Assembly (NCBI GenBank): GCA_002408205.1
Contig: DHQY01000007.1
Coordinates: forward strand, 62,001-126,000
From: Bacteroidales bacterium UBA5326
Lineage (GTDB): Bacteria > Bacteroidota > Bacteroidia > Bacteroidales > UBA932
DNA: 64,000 nt
Direction of reading: 5' to 3'
In this document: positions 1 to 8,744 of the stretch, piece by piece
Layout: every line of letters starts with the position of its first letter
Numbering within the stretch: the first letter of the stretch is position 1
The notes under the pieces: generated by a model
The model's input: only the letters and a program-made list of their open reading frames with translations
The model's database searches: none
Told to the model about the DNA's origin: nothing
Position numbers and translations under genes: made by a program

Positions 1-693
1 AAACAAAAAGTCCAGCCATTTTATTCTCTGCGTTGCGTTCCCCAAATCCTGGGTCCGGTAATGGATACCCTGCAGGTTTGTGAAAGGATACTGGTAGATG
101 AACTGAATTCCGCTTGTGACAATCCTATTATTGATGTATCCAGCGGCAACGTGTATCACGGAGGAAACTTCCACGGCGACTATATTTCGCTGGAAATGGA
201 TAAGATGAAGATAGTACTCACCCGTCTTACCATGCTGGCAGAAAGACAGATGAATTATATATTTCACGATAAAGTGAATGGCATGCTGCCTCCGTTTGTT
301 AACATGGGGGTACTCGGACTGAATTACGGTCTCCAGGCATCCCAGTTCACCGCCACTTCCACTACGGCCGAATGCCAGACCCTTTCCATGCCCAACTATG
401 TGCATTCCATTCCCAATAATAACGACAACCAGGACATTGTGAGCATGGGGACCAACTCGGCCCTCATCACCGCCACTGTTATTGAAAATGCCTTCCAGGT
501 TATGGCCATTCATTTTATGGCCATCGTTCAGGCAGTGGATTGCCTGGGCATCAAAGACAGGTTGTCCGACCTGACAAAAGAAATATATGATGATATTAGG
601 GAATTTGTTCCTGTTTTTGTCCAGGACACTCCTAAATACGAGACTATTGCTCAGATGGTTGAATATCTTAACAGGAAAAAGACATCATTATGA
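1..693 (+). CDS. Aromatic amino-acid ammonia-lyase (HAL/TAL family), 3' part
   Basis: The reading frame is open to the left edge, so only the C-terminal ~230 residues are present; the ATG at 61 is internal. Family signatures are the segment QPFYSLRCVPQ at the very start, ELNSACDNPIID, the GGNFHG loop and the Gln/Asn-rich PNNNDNQD region, all typical of MIO-dependent histidine/tyrosine ammonia-lyases. The MIO tripeptide lies outside the window. Enzymes of this family in flexirubin and aryl-polyene loci deaminate tyrosine to 4-coumarate, the aryl starter. The stop overlaps the ATG of the next gene (ATGA), so it is part of the biosynthetic operon; histidine degradation is the alternative but no hut gene is nearby. 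Substrate is inferred from context. Confidence 0.85.
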   Translation, partial: KQKVQPFYSLRCVPQILGPVMDTLQVCERILVDELNSACDNPIIDVSSGNVYHGGNFHGDYISLEMDKMKIVLTRLTMLAERQMNYIFHDKVNGMLPPFVNMGVLGLNYGLQASQFTATSTTAECQTLSMPNYVHSIPNNNDNQDIVSMGTNSALITATVIENAFQVMAIHFMAIVQAVDCLGIKDRLSDLTKEIYDDIREFVPVFVQDTPKYETIAQMVEYLNRKKTSL

Positions 694-1418
694 AATACGC
701 TTTAGTGACAGGAGGTTCAAGGGGTATCGGGCAGGCTGTTTGTCTGGAATTGGCCAAAGCCGGCTTTTCGATCCTCATCAATTATGTATCCAATAGCACG
801 GCGGCGGAGGAGACAAAGCATATGATAGAGGAATTGGGCGGAACAGCCGAACTGATTCCTTTTAATGTATCTGATAACGAACAGGTTGACCTCGCTCTTG
901 AAAAATGGGAAAGCGAACATTCGGACGTATATATATCAGTCCTTGTGAATAACGCAGGCATACGTAACGATAATCTGATGGTATTTATGCAGAATGAACA
1001 ATGGAATTCCGTACTGCATACGAACCTTCAGGGCTTTTTCTATGTAACCAGGCGTGTTCTTAAGAACATGCTTACACACCGGTACGGACGGATCGTTAGC
1101 ATTACCTCTCTTTCCGGGCTGAAAGGGTTACCCGGACAAACTAATTATTCGGCTTCCAAAGCGGGTATTATTGGAGCCACAAAGGCTCTCGCCCAGGAGG
1201 TTGCGCCCAGGAAAGTAACCGTCAACTGTGTTGCGCCGGGTTTTATTCAGACAGACATGACAAAAGATATTAACCCACTTGAATATAAGAGTATTATTCC
1301 TGTCGGCCGCTTTGGAACCCCTGAAGAAGTAGCTGCTGCGGTTGCTTTTTTTGCAAGTGAAAAAGCCTCATATATTACCGGACAGGTATTATCTATTAAC
1401 GGAGGACTCTATACATAA
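690..1418 (+). CDS. fabG: 3-oxoacyl-ACP reductase (FabG-like SDR)
   Basis: A 242-residue classical short-chain dehydrogenase. The NADP-binding motif TGGSRGIG is at residues 7-14, NNAG follows near residue 88, and the catalytic set is Ser140, Tyr153 and Lys157 (NYSASK). The tail GQVLSINGG is typical of FabG. It would reduce the beta-keto group on ACP-bound intermediates during iterative chain extension (the role of ApeQ in aryl-polyene loci). It overlaps the lyase stop by 4 bp and is followed after 3 bp by a ketosynthase, so the genes are translationally coupled. A housekeeping role in fatty acid synthesis cannot be excluded, but the context favours the dedicated pathway. Confidence 0.92.
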   Translation: MKYALVTGGSRGIGQAVCLELAKAGFSILINYVSNSTAAEETKHMIEELGGTAELIPFNVSDNEQVDLALEKWESEHSDVYISVLVNNAGIRNDNLMVFMQNEQWNSVLHTNLQGFFYVTRRVLKNMLTHRYGRIVSITSLSGLKGLPGQTNYSASKAGIIGATKALAQEVAPRKVTVNCVAPGFIQTDMTKDINPLEYKSIIPVGRFGTPEEVAAAVAFFASEKASYITGQVLSINGGLYT

Positions 1419-1421
1419 GAT

Positions 1422-2639
1422 ATGAGAAGAGTTGTAATTACGGGCATTGGCATATATTCCTGCATAGGGAAAAGCATTCAGGAAGTAAGTGAGGCACTTT
1501 ACCATGGAAAATCCGGGGTAGGTATTGATCCTGCCCGTACCTTATACGGCTATCGTTCCCCTTTAACCGGCATTCTTGAACCACCACAGCTTAAGAATGT
1601 ACTGACCAGGAGACAGCGTATCTGCCTGCCCGAAGAAGGGGAATATGCCTATGTTGCCACAGATGACGCATTAAAAGACGCCGGGATATCGGATGAATAT
1701 CTGGACAACAACGAAGTGGGCATTCTTTACGGTAACGATTCTTCGAGCAGGGCCGTTATTGAATCGCATGAAATCTGCGTGGAAAAAAAGGATACCACCC
1801 TTATGGGGTCCGGCGCAATATTCCAGTCTATGAATTCGACGGTGACCATGAACCTGGCTACCATATTCAGGCTGAAAGGGATCAACATGACTATCAGCGC
1901 CGCCTGTTCCAGCGGGTCGCATTCCATTGGCCTGGGTACTTTGCTTATCCGCCAGGGATTGCAGGACATGATCATCTGCGGCGGGGCACAGGAAACCAAC
2001 GTACTGAGCATGGCCAGTTTTGACGGACTCGGCGCTTTTTCGGTTCGGATTGCCGAACCTCATAAAGCCTCCAGACCGTTCGATGCGGGACGCGACGGAC
2101 TGGTTCCCAGCGGGGGCGCTGCTACAGTAATCATTGAAGAATACGAACACGCTGTAAAACGCGGGGCCCGTATCTATGCCGAGGTTACAGGATACGGCTT
2201 CTCCTCCAACGGGGTGCATATCTCCCAGCCTTGTGAAAAAGGATCCGCCCTGGCAATGGAAAGAGCTCTCAAAGATGCCGGAGTAAACCCTGCAGAAGTA
2301 GATTACATTAATGCTCACGCTACCTCTACCGTCATTGGGGACACTTACGAAGCTATGGCCATCGACCGTATTTTTGGCCCTTACCGTACGCCGGTAAGTT
2401 CTACAAAAGGAATGACCGGACACGAGTGCTGGATGGCCGGCTCGAGTGAGATTATTTATACCCTGCTTATGATGCGGGATTCGTTTATCGCCCCGAATCT
2501 TAACTTTGAAACACCGGACGAAGCATCGGCTAAACTGAATATTATTAGCTCGACAATCGAGAAAAAAATGGATATTTGTCTGTCCAATTCATTTGGTTTT
2601 GGAGGCACCAACAGCGCACTTATATTAAAAAAAATATAG
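1422..2639 (+). CDS. Beta-ketoacyl-ACP synthase (KAS II type), first copy
   Basis: 405 residues with the complete decarboxylative condensation triad: Cys162 in SAACSSGS, His299 in NAHATST and His334 in TGHECWMAGSSE. The C-terminal NSFGFGGTNSA loop is the normal KAS I/II glycine-rich end. The segment after the second His (ECWMAG) differs from the usual TLGAAG, a hint of specialised substrate or partner. It would condense malonyl-ACP with the growing aryl or polyene chain. It sits between FabG and an ACP gene. One of three intact ketosynthases in this operon, each quite different in sequence, which implies division of labour rather than recent duplication. Confidence 0.92.
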   Translation: MRRVVITGIGIYSCIGKSIQEVSEALYHGKSGVGIDPARTLYGYRSPLTGILEPPQLKNVLTRRQRICLPEEGEYAYVATDDALKDAGISDEYLDNNEVGILYGNDSSSRAVIESHEICVEKKDTTLMGSGAIFQSMNSTVTMNLATIFRLKGINMTISAACSSGSHSIGLGTLLIRQGLQDMIICGGAQETNVLSMASFDGLGAFSVRIAEPHKASRPFDAGRDGLVPSGGAATVIIEEYEHAVKRGARIYAEVTGYGFSSNGVHISQPCEKGSALAMERALKDAGVNPAEVDYINAHATSTVIGDTYEAMAIDRIFGPYRTPVSSTKGMTGHECWMAGSSEIIYTLLMMRDSFIAPNLNFETPDEASAKLNIISSTIEKKMDICLSNSFGFGGTNSALILKKI

Positions 2640-2653
2640 TACTACGGATTTTT

Positions 2654-2899
2654 ATGGAAAAATCAAAAATTAAAGAGATTGTAAACAACTTCCTTATTGA
2701 AGAGATTGAGATTGACCCGCAGGTAATCTCCGATGAAGCTCTTTTAAAAGACGATCTTGGTATTGACAGCCTTGATTTTGTAGATATTGTTGTGATTGTA
2801 GAACAACATTTCGGATTCAAGATCAAACCCGAAGAAATGTCGGGTATTCGTACCTTGTCACAGTTTTATGATTATATTGAAAGTAAAGTGAATGCCTGA
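2654..2899 (+). CDS. Acyl carrier protein, first copy
   Basis: An 81-residue acidic carrier protein when started at the ATG at 2654; an upstream in-frame start would run through the end of the ketosynthase gene and give a non-family N-terminus. The phosphopantetheine site is Ser39 in LGIDSLDFVD. It carries the chain as a thioester for the surrounding ketosynthases, reductase and acyltransferase. Type II aryl-polyene loci usually have two such ACPs; the second is at 7278. It ends 2 bp before the next gene. Confidence 0.93.
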   Translation: MEKSKIKEIVNNFLIEEIEIDPQVISDEALLKDDLGIDSLDFVDIVVIVEQHFGFKIKPEEMSGIRTLSQFYDYIESKVNA

Positions 2900-2901
2900 T
2901 A

Positions 2902-3789
2902 ATGGTTTTGGAACGGCGTGAATGGAAAGGAACTACCGGAGGCGGCAGTTTCGGTCAAAAGGCATTGATATGGCTCTTCAGACATGTTGATGTTAGATTC
3001 GGATACGCCCTGCTGGCCTGTGTTGTTCCCTTCTATATGCTTTTTAACAGAAAAGGATACAGAGCCATCAATGACTATTTCAGAAACAGGGGACTGAAAC
3101 ATAACCTGAGAAGAATATACCGGAACCATTATCTGTTCGGACAAATGATGATGGACCGGTTTTTTCTTTTTTCCGGAAGCAGACAACATTTCACGGTAAA
3201 GAGTACAAACGTTGAATATTTCAATAACCTGATAGCTTCTGAAGGCGGTTTTGTTATTGCCGGTTCTCACGCAGGAAACTTCGAGATTGCCGGATACCTT
3301 ATGCATCAGGAAAAGAAACGCATTCACTCCGTTGTTTTTGGAGGAGAAACAGCTATACTACAGGCAAACAGGGCAAAAATCCTTTCCGGGAACCGGGTGG
3401 AAATGATCCCGGTATCTGACGACATGTCCCATCTTTTTACCATAAAAGCAGCGCTGGATAACGGACAGGTTGTGAGTATGCCCTGTGACAGGAAGTTCGG
3501 CAGCAGTAAATCGGTCAGCTGTCAGTTTCTGGGAAGGACGGCTTCGTTTCCCCTGGGGGCTTTTCTCCTGGCTGCCCAGCTGAACGTTCCTATAGTTGCT
3601 CTCTTTGCCATGAGAGAAAAGCACATGACTTACCATCTGTATGCCATGCCGGTAGAAACAGACCGTACTGCGGTTAAAGGATCAAAGGCCGTTGCCGGGG
3701 AACTGGTCCGGGAATACGTGCAGCAACTGGAACATATTCTGGATATATACCCTCATCAATGGTTCAATTTTTTTAATTTTTGGGAATAA
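2902..3789 (+). CDS. LpxL/HtrB-type acyltransferase
   Basis: 295 residues of the lysophospholipid/lipid A acyltransferase family. The catalytic HX4E motif is His123-Ala-Gly-Asn-Phe-Glu128, preceded by a hydrophobic N-terminal stretch (about residues 20-50) that would anchor it to the inner membrane. Related proteins (ApeD in E. coli) are part of aryl-polyene loci and are thought to transfer the finished acyl chain from ACP to a lipid or sugar acceptor. The last stop base is shared with the ATG of the next gene (TAATG). Acceptor unknown. Confidence 0.85.
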   Translation: MVLERREWKGTTGGGSFGQKALIWLFRHVDVRFGYALLACVVPFYMLFNRKGYRAINDYFRNRGLKHNLRRIYRNHYLFGQMMMDRFFLFSGSRQHFTVKSTNVEYFNNLIASEGGFVIAGSHAGNFEIAGYLMHQEKKRIHSVVFGGETAILQANRAKILSGNRVEMIPVSDDMSHLFTIKAALDNGQVVSMPCDRKFGSSKSVSCQFLGRTASFPLGAFLLAAQLNVPIVALFAMREKHMTYHLYAMPVETDRTAVKGSKAVAGELVREYVQQLEHILDIYPHQWFNFFNFWE

Positions 3790-5144
3790 TGAAAAAGATA
3801 GCGCTTGTTTCTGCCAATAATTTTCGGAATCCCTACCCCATATACCCTATTGGGATTTCTTATATTGCTACCTATCTGAGAGAAAAAATGCCGGACTGGC
3901 AACTCGATATCTTTGATTGCAACCTGGGAGACTATTCAGACCTGGCCTTGTTTTGCCGCATCGGGAACTACGATTATATTGGCGTATCGCTCAGAAACAT
4001 AGATGACACAAACATATACGAGCAGAACTGCTTTGTAGCCCATTACCGCAAGGTAATGCAAGCCATACGGGAGAACAGTCGTGCCGTTGTGCTCATGGGC
4101 GGCTCGGGTTTTTCCATCTATCCCGATGTGTTATTCAGGGAACTGGCACCAGACTGGGGAATCCAGGGTGAAGGCGAAGAAAGCATATGCCGCCTGATCT
4201 CCGCCCTGGAACTGCACGAGAGTCCTTACGGCACAGACGGTCTGGTTTTCAGGGATATGGAAGGCAACGTGATCATTAACGAACACAAACAATATATCAC
4301 TTCTCTAACATTGAACGTAGAACCGCAGAGTGCGCATTTTTATTTTGAAAAAAGCGGCATGCTGAATATCCAGACAAAAAGAGGCTGCCCTTTCGGTTGT
4401 ATTTACTGCAGTTATCCCGTTATTGAAGGGTCCAGCGTCCGTTTACTCGAGCCCTCGCTGGTAGTGGAAAACATAAAAGAGTTGTATTACAGTAAAGGCA
4501 TTACCTATCTTTTCTTTACCGATTCTGTGTTCAATATTCACCGGGAATACAACCGTGAACTGGCCGCGCGTTTGATTGAAAGCAAAGTAAAAGTGAATTG
4601 GGGAGCCTATTTCACACCTCATCACCTGACATATGAAGACCTGGAATTATACCAGAAAGCAGGTCTGACTCACATTGAATGGGGCACCGATTCCCTTTCT
4701 GACAGTGTGCTCGAAAAATACAACAAGTGTTTCCGCTTTTCCGATATTCAGGAACAAAGCCTGAACGCTTCCAAACTGGGCATTTTTTATGCTCATTTTA
4801 TGATACTTGGTGGCTACGGAGAAACAGATATGAGTCTGGACCAAACATTTGAACGTTCCCGGCAACTGGGGCTGACTGTCTATTTTCCTTATATTGGCAT
4901 GCGCATCTATCCCCGCACCCGGTTATTCGAGATTGCATTGACAGAAGGACTCATATCGGGAAGCAGTGATTTGTTAAATCCTGTATATTATGTATCCAAA
5001 AACGTAAATATTGGGACTATTCAGGAAAGGGCTCTTGCCACCGGTCAAAAATGGATATTTCCCGGATATGAGTCGCCGGAAATGATGGAAAGGTTTCGCG
5101 CTAAAAAAAGGCGCGGTCCGCTATGGGAATATCTCAGATATTGA
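3789..5144 (+). CDS. B12-binding domain radical SAM protein, first copy
   Basis: 451 residues from the ATG at 3789 (a TTG nine bases upstream is possible but less likely). The N-terminal ~170 residues resemble a cobalamin-binding Rossmann domain (PIGISYIATYLREK, followed by GGSGFSIYP). The radical SAM cluster motif CX3CX2C is Cys200, Cys204, Cys207 within RGCPFGCIYC. The middle and C-terminal parts form the usual TIM-barrel. Enzymes of this class methylate unactivated carbons or do ring formation and rearrangement. It is not a standard component of the characterised aryl-polyene or flexirubin pathways. Coupled to the acyltransferase upstream and 25 bp ahead of the thioesterase. The reaction is not predictable from sequence. 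Confidence 0.88.
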   Translation: MKKIALVSANNFRNPYPIYPIGISYIATYLREKMPDWQLDIFDCNLGDYSDLALFCRIGNYDYIGVSLRNIDDTNIYEQNCFVAHYRKVMQAIRENSRAVVLMGGSGFSIYPDVLFRELAPDWGIQGEGEESICRLISALELHESPYGTDGLVFRDMEGNVIINEHKQYITSLTLNVEPQSAHFYFEKSGMLNIQTKRGCPFGCIYCSYPVIEGSSVRLLEPSLVVENIKELYYSKGITYLFFTDSVFNIHREYNRELAARLIESKVKVNWGAYFTPHHLTYEDLELYQKAGLTHIEWGTDSLSDSVLEKYNKCFRFSDIQEQSLNASKLGIFYAHFMILGGYGETDMSLDQTFERSRQLGLTVYFPYIGMRIYPRTRLFEIALTEGLISGSSDLLNPVYYVSKNVNIGTIQERALATGQKWIFPGYESPEMMERFRAKKRRGPLWEYLRY

Positions 5145-5169
5145 GATTTTTAATATATTTAAGGTTAAT

Positions 5170-5604
5170 ATGCAGTCAAAAGGACAATTAAAGACTTCAA
5201 ACAACATCTCTATTCGTTTTAGCGAGGTAGATTCCATGAATATTGTATGGCACGGGTCCTACGTGCTTTATTTTGAAGATGCCCGGGAAATTTTTGGAAA
5301 GCAGTACGGACTGGATTACCTGACCATTTTTGCCAATGGCTATTACGCACCGCTGGTAGATATGCAGTTTTCGTTCAAACATACATTGAATTACGGAGAT
5401 CAGGCGCGGGTTGATATTACCTATGTACCCTGTCAGTCTGCAAAAATTCTTTTCGAATATGAAATATGGCTGCTGAAAGGCAGTGAAAATATACTGGCTG
5501 CCACAGGGTCCACTACCCAGGTATTTCTGGACAAAGAATACGGGCTGGTGCTGTATTCGCCGGATTTTTATACAGACTGGAAAAAGAAGAACGGAGTGTT
5601 ATGA
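5170..5604 (+). CDS. Hotdog-fold acyl-ACP/acyl-CoA thioesterase (4HBT family)
   Basis: 144 residues with the 4-hydroxybenzoyl-CoA thioesterase signature near the N-terminus: Asp21 in EVDSMNIVWHGSY (Asp21 the likely catalytic residue, His28 in the conserved HGSY turn) and the following YFEDARE helix. Such a thioesterase is a standard member of aryl-polyene clusters (ApeK) and of flexirubin loci, where it is thought to release or edit ACP-bound chains. Cytosolic, no signal peptide. Its stop overlaps the next ATG by 4 bp. Confidence 0.87.
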   Translation: MQSKGQLKTSNNISIRFSEVDSMNIVWHGSYVLYFEDAREIFGKQYGLDYLTIFANGYYAPLVDMQFSFKHTLNYGDQARVDITYVPCQSAKILFEYEIWLLKGSENILAATGSTTQVFLDKEYGLVLYSPDFYTDWKKKNGVL

Positions 5605-6719
5605 TCAGATTGTTGGGTGATTGCATTGTATCGCCGCTGGGATTCTCATCCCGGGAGAATTTCAATGCCGTAAAGAGCGGACAAAGCAGCATACGTGAAG
5701 AAGACGGCGCCGTTTCCCGTATTGACAGATCCTTACTAAGCCGTTGTTTTAATTCAACCGGAGCCATTTCCGGGGACTATACGCCACTGGAACAGGCAAT
5801 GATCTGTGCCGCATTTCATGCAGTAAAACAATCGGGAATAGATGCTTCTTCCCCGAGAACTATTTTTATAATTTCCACTACAAAGGGCAACGTTGAACTT
5901 TTGGGAGAGACCGTACATCCGTACGGTCCCCAGCGTATCTACCTGTGGCATACAGCCCGGCTGGTATCTGATTTCTTCAATAACCCCAACAAACCCTTTG
6001 TTGTTTCCAATGCGTGCATATCCGGCTCCTGCGCCCAGATTACTGCAAAAAGACTTATGGAACGCCGCCTGTACGATTATGCCGTTGTAGTGGGAGGTGA
6101 CATGTTATCTGAGTTCATTGTTTCCGGATTTCAGTCATTTCAATCGCTGTCTCCCGTTAGATGCCGTCCTTTCGATGCCGGCCGCAAGGGACTGAACCTG
6201 GGCGAGGCGGGCGCCGCCATGGTGTATGGCAGACACGAGGAGAACGATCATATGCCGGGGTTGTACCTTACGGCAGGTGCTATCCGGAACGATGCCAATC
6301 ATATTTCGGGTCCGTCCCGAACCGGGGAAGGTCTTTACCTGGCGCTTGAAGAAGTGCTGGAGCAAACAGGCAGGGACTCTTTGGCCTTTATTAATGCTCA
6401 TGGAACAGCCACTCTGTACAACGACCAGATGGAAGCCGTTTCACTCAGCCGTTCGGGTCTTTTGGCCATCCCCGTAAACAGCCTTAAGGCTTACCTGGGA
6501 CATACCCTGGGTGCGGCGGGAGTAGTAGAAAGCATTCTTTCGCTTATGGCCCTGAATGAAGGAATTGTTTTGCCTTCGCTGGGATATGAGATCCATGGCG
6601 TAACCGAAAACATTAATGTGATAACACAATGCATCCCCACAACCGGGAATCGTTTTTTGAAAATGCTTTCGGGTTTTGGAGGCTGCAATGCAGTGCTGTT
6701 GTTTGAGAAGAAAGTATGA
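5601..6719 (+). CDS. Beta-ketoacyl-ACP synthase, second copy
   Basis: 372 residues, slightly shorter than FabF (about 410). The active site is complete: Cys139 in NACISGSC, a His in INAHGTAT and a His in LGHTLGAAG; the end is SGFGGCNAVLLF. It is the most divergent of the three intact ketosynthases and resembles those of aryl-polyene loci more than housekeeping FabF. It is followed directly (4 bp overlap) by a ketosynthase-like protein lacking the nucleophile, so the two may form a KS-chain-length-factor heterodimer as in type II polyketide synthases; this is inferred from gene order only. Confidence 0.9.
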   Translation: MIRLLGDCIVSPLGFSSRENFNAVKSGQSSIREEDGAVSRIDRSLLSRCFNSTGAISGDYTPLEQAMICAAFHAVKQSGIDASSPRTIFIISTTKGNVELLGETVHPYGPQRIYLWHTARLVSDFFNNPNKPFVVSNACISGSCAQITAKRLMERRLYDYAVVVGGDMLSEFIVSGFQSFQSLSPVRCRPFDAGRKGLNLGEAGAAMVYGRHEENDHMPGLYLTAGAIRNDANHISGPSRTGEGLYLALEEVLEQTGRDSLAFINAHGTATLYNDQMEAVSLSRSGLLAIPVNSLKAYLGHTLGAAGVVESILSLMALNEGIVLPSLGYEIHGVTENINVITQCIPTTGNRFLKMLSGFGGCNAVLLFEKKV

Positions 6720-7267
6720 AAAAAATTACCTCATATTACCGTCTGAAAGACAACCGGCTTACAGATCTTTATCGCACACTGGAGATCAGTTATCCGAAGT
6801 TCTTTAAGATGGACAGATTGTGCAAGGCCGGTTTTCTGGCTTCCGAGATGGTGTTCCGCTCCCTGGGGGAAGATCCGCAGACCCCAAAACACGATACCGC
6901 ACTCGTCTTTATGAACAGCAGTTCTTCCCTTGATAACGATATGGATTACCAGACTACCATACTGCCCGGTAATTATTATCCCAGTCCTGCCCTGTTTGTT
7001 TATACGCTTGCAAACATTGTTACGGGCGAAGTGGCCATCCGGAACAAAATATTCGGAGAAACATCGTTCTATATTTCTTCAGGATTCTCTGCTAAGGAAC
7101 TTATTATTACGGCAGAAGGAGCATTTGACGGGAAAGGAATAAGGCGTGTGCTGTGCGGATGGACGGAATATTTTAAGGACGCCTGTGATGTGCTGGTGAT
7201 GATGGTAGAGAAAGATGCTGCAGAAGGTTTGGATTTTACTGAAAAAAATATTAATCAGATTTATTAA
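6716..7267 (+). CDS. Truncated ketosynthase-like protein without nucleophile Cys
   Basis: 183 residues that match only the N-terminal half of a ketosynthase. The segment PSPALFVYTLANIVTGEVAI is recognisable as the region before the nucleophile elbow, but where active enzymes have SACASG this protein has SSGFSAK, and the whole His-containing C-terminal half is absent. It cannot condense on its own. Small proteins of this type occur in Bacteroidota aryl-polyene/resorcinol loci. A chain-length-factor or scaffold role with the preceding ketosynthase is plausible but inferred. It overlaps the upstream stop by 4 bp and ends 10 bp before the second ACP. Confidence 0.75.
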   Translation: MKKITSYYRLKDNRLTDLYRTLEISYPKFFKMDRLCKAGFLASEMVFRSLGEDPQTPKHDTALVFMNSSSSLDNDMDYQTTILPGNYYPSPALFVYTLANIVTGEVAIRNKIFGETSFYISSGFSAKELIITAEGAFDGKGIRRVLCGWTEYFKDACDVLVMMVEKDAAEGLDFTEKNINQIY

Positions 7268-7277
7268 AGATTGTATT

Positions 7278-7535
7278 ATGGAAGAGTTAATTTTAGAATT
7301 GAAAAAGCAGATCATCGAAGCGTTGAACCTGGAAGAAACTACCCCGGACGATATCGACACAAACGCTCCCCTTTTTGTGGAAGGACTGGGACTCGATTCC
7401 ATAGATGCCCTGGAACTTATTGTGTTAATGGAAAAAAATTACGGAATTAAGCTGACCGATCCGGGCAAAAGTAAGGAGATATTCAAATCGGTGGCCACAA
7501 TGGCCGAATTTATTCAGGCCAACCGGACCAAATAA
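7278..7535 (+). CDS. Acyl carrier protein, second copy
   Basis: 85 residues from the ATG at 7278; a longer in-frame version would overlap the previous gene and is not family-like. The phosphopantetheine attachment site is Ser41 in GLGLDSIDALEL. Compared with the first ACP it has DSI instead of DSL and an insertion (DPGKSKEIF) before the last helix, as in the longer ACPs of aryl-polyene clusters. It probably serves a different subset of condensations or the starter. The next ketosynthase follows after 8 bp. Confidence 0.93.
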   Translation: MEELILELKKQIIEALNLEETTPDDIDTNAPLFVEGLGLDSIDALELIVLMEKNYGIKLTDPGKSKEIFKSVATMAEFIQANRTK

Positions 7536-7543
7536 ATTCCGTT

Positions 7544-8740
7544 ATGCAGCGAGTAGTTGTTACCGGATGCGGTATAATTTCCGCTTTGGGCCAGGGCCTT
7601 CCTGTCACGCTGGAAGCTCTGATGTCGCACAGACCTGGAATTGGGCCATTGCGCTATCTTGCCACGGCTCATTCCCATCTTCCCTGCGCCGAAGTGCCGT
7701 TCAGCAATGCGCAAATGCGCTCTACGCTGGGTATTCCGGAAGGTGCCGTAACCATTCGTACAGCCCTGATGGGAATTATTGCGCTGGGCGAAGCCCTGGA
7801 GTCTGCCGGTTGGAATACCTGCCGGCCCGAACGTCCCGTGTTTATATCCGGGACCACCGTCGGGGGTATGGACAAAAGCGAAAGGTTCTACAATGACTTT
7901 CTCACAAATAATTCGCGTAACGACTACATAAGGGCTCATGATTGCGGTTCCTGTACGCAAATGATCGCAGATTATTACGGCGGGTTCGATATGCTTTCGA
8001 CTCTTTCCACAGCCTGTTCATCTGCGGCCAACGCGATCCTTACGGGAGCTGATATGATCCGCACCGGACGTACTTCCGTTGCGGTGGTCGGCGGAAGCGA
8101 ATGTCTTACCCGTTTCCACCTGAACGGATTCAATACGCTTATGATCCTTGACAAGGAGCCCTGCCGGCCTTTTGATGACACCCGGGCAGGATTGAACCTG
8201 GGAGAGGGCGCCGCATACCTTGTGCTGGAATCGGCAGAATCGGCACAAAAAAGAGGCGTTAAACCGCTTTGTTTGCTGGCTGGTTGCGGAAACGCCTGTG
8301 ATGCCTACCATCAGACCGCCTCGTCACCCACGGGAGAAGGCGCTTTCCTTTCCATGAAGAAAGCACTTGCCGAGGCCGGACTCCTGCCGTCGGATATCGA
8401 CTATATTAATGCGCACGGAACAGGAACCCCCAACAACGACGAAAGCGAGGGAACCGCCATAATAAGAGTATTCGGTGAAAACAGCGTGCCACCCGTTTCT
8501 TCTACCAAATCATTTACCGGACATACAACCAGTGCCTCGGGAAGTATCGAGGCAGTTATTTCCATCCTGGCGCTGCTGCATAATTTTACTCCGGTAAACC
8601 TGAACTTCAAAGAAAAGATGGCCAATCTGAGCTTTACACCCGTCACGAACAATAAACCGCTCCGCCCGTTGAAGCATGTACTCACCAATTCCTTTGGATT
8701 TGGAGGCAATGACACTTCCTGTATTTTTACAAAAATCTAA
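7544..8740 (+). CDS. Beta-ketoacyl-ACP synthase, third copy
   Basis: 398 residues with a full active site: Cys158 in STACSSAAN, a His in INAHGTGTPNNDESE and a His in FTGHTTSASGS, ending NSFGFGGNDTS. The HGTGTPNND segment is that of elongating KAS II enzymes, and GHTTSASGS after the second His is seen in the ApeO/flexirubin-type synthases of Bacteroidota as far as I recall. It likely catalyses repeated polyene extension. It is followed after 4 bp by a second nucleophile-less ketosynthase-like protein, repeating the KS + KS-like gene order seen at 5601-7267. Confidence 0.92.
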   Translation: MQRVVVTGCGIISALGQGLPVTLEALMSHRPGIGPLRYLATAHSHLPCAEVPFSNAQMRSTLGIPEGAVTIRTALMGIIALGEALESAGWNTCRPERPVFISGTTVGGMDKSERFYNDFLTNNSRNDYIRAHDCGSCTQMIADYYGGFDMLSTLSTACSSAANAILTGADMIRTGRTSVAVVGGSECLTRFHLNGFNTLMILDKEPCRPFDDTRAGLNLGEGAAYLVLESAESAQKRGVKPLCLLAGCGNACDAYHQTASSPTGEGAFLSMKKALAEAGLLPSDIDYINAHGTGTPNNDESEGTAIIRVFGENSVPPVSSTKSFTGHTTSASGSIEAVISILALLHNFTPVNLNFKEKMANLSFTPVTNNKPLRPLKHVLTNSFGFGGNDTSCIFTKI

Positions 8741-8744
8741 CCCT

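Noticed and set aside
1..693. Histidine ammonia-lyase of histidine degradation
   Set aside because: The visible part cannot distinguish substrates, but the overlap with FabG and the polyene genes and the absence of hut genes favour an aryl-starter role.
1671..2423. A 250-codon open frame on the minus strand opposite the first ketosynthase
   Set aside because: It is antisense to a gene with a complete active site, has a low-complexity composition of Gly/Ser/Arg/His and no family resemblance; a shadow of codon bias.
3780..3791. TTG start at 3780 for the first radical SAM gene
   Set aside because: The ATG at 3789 overlaps the preceding stop in the TAATG pattern seen through this operon and starts MKKIALVS, a more typical beginning.
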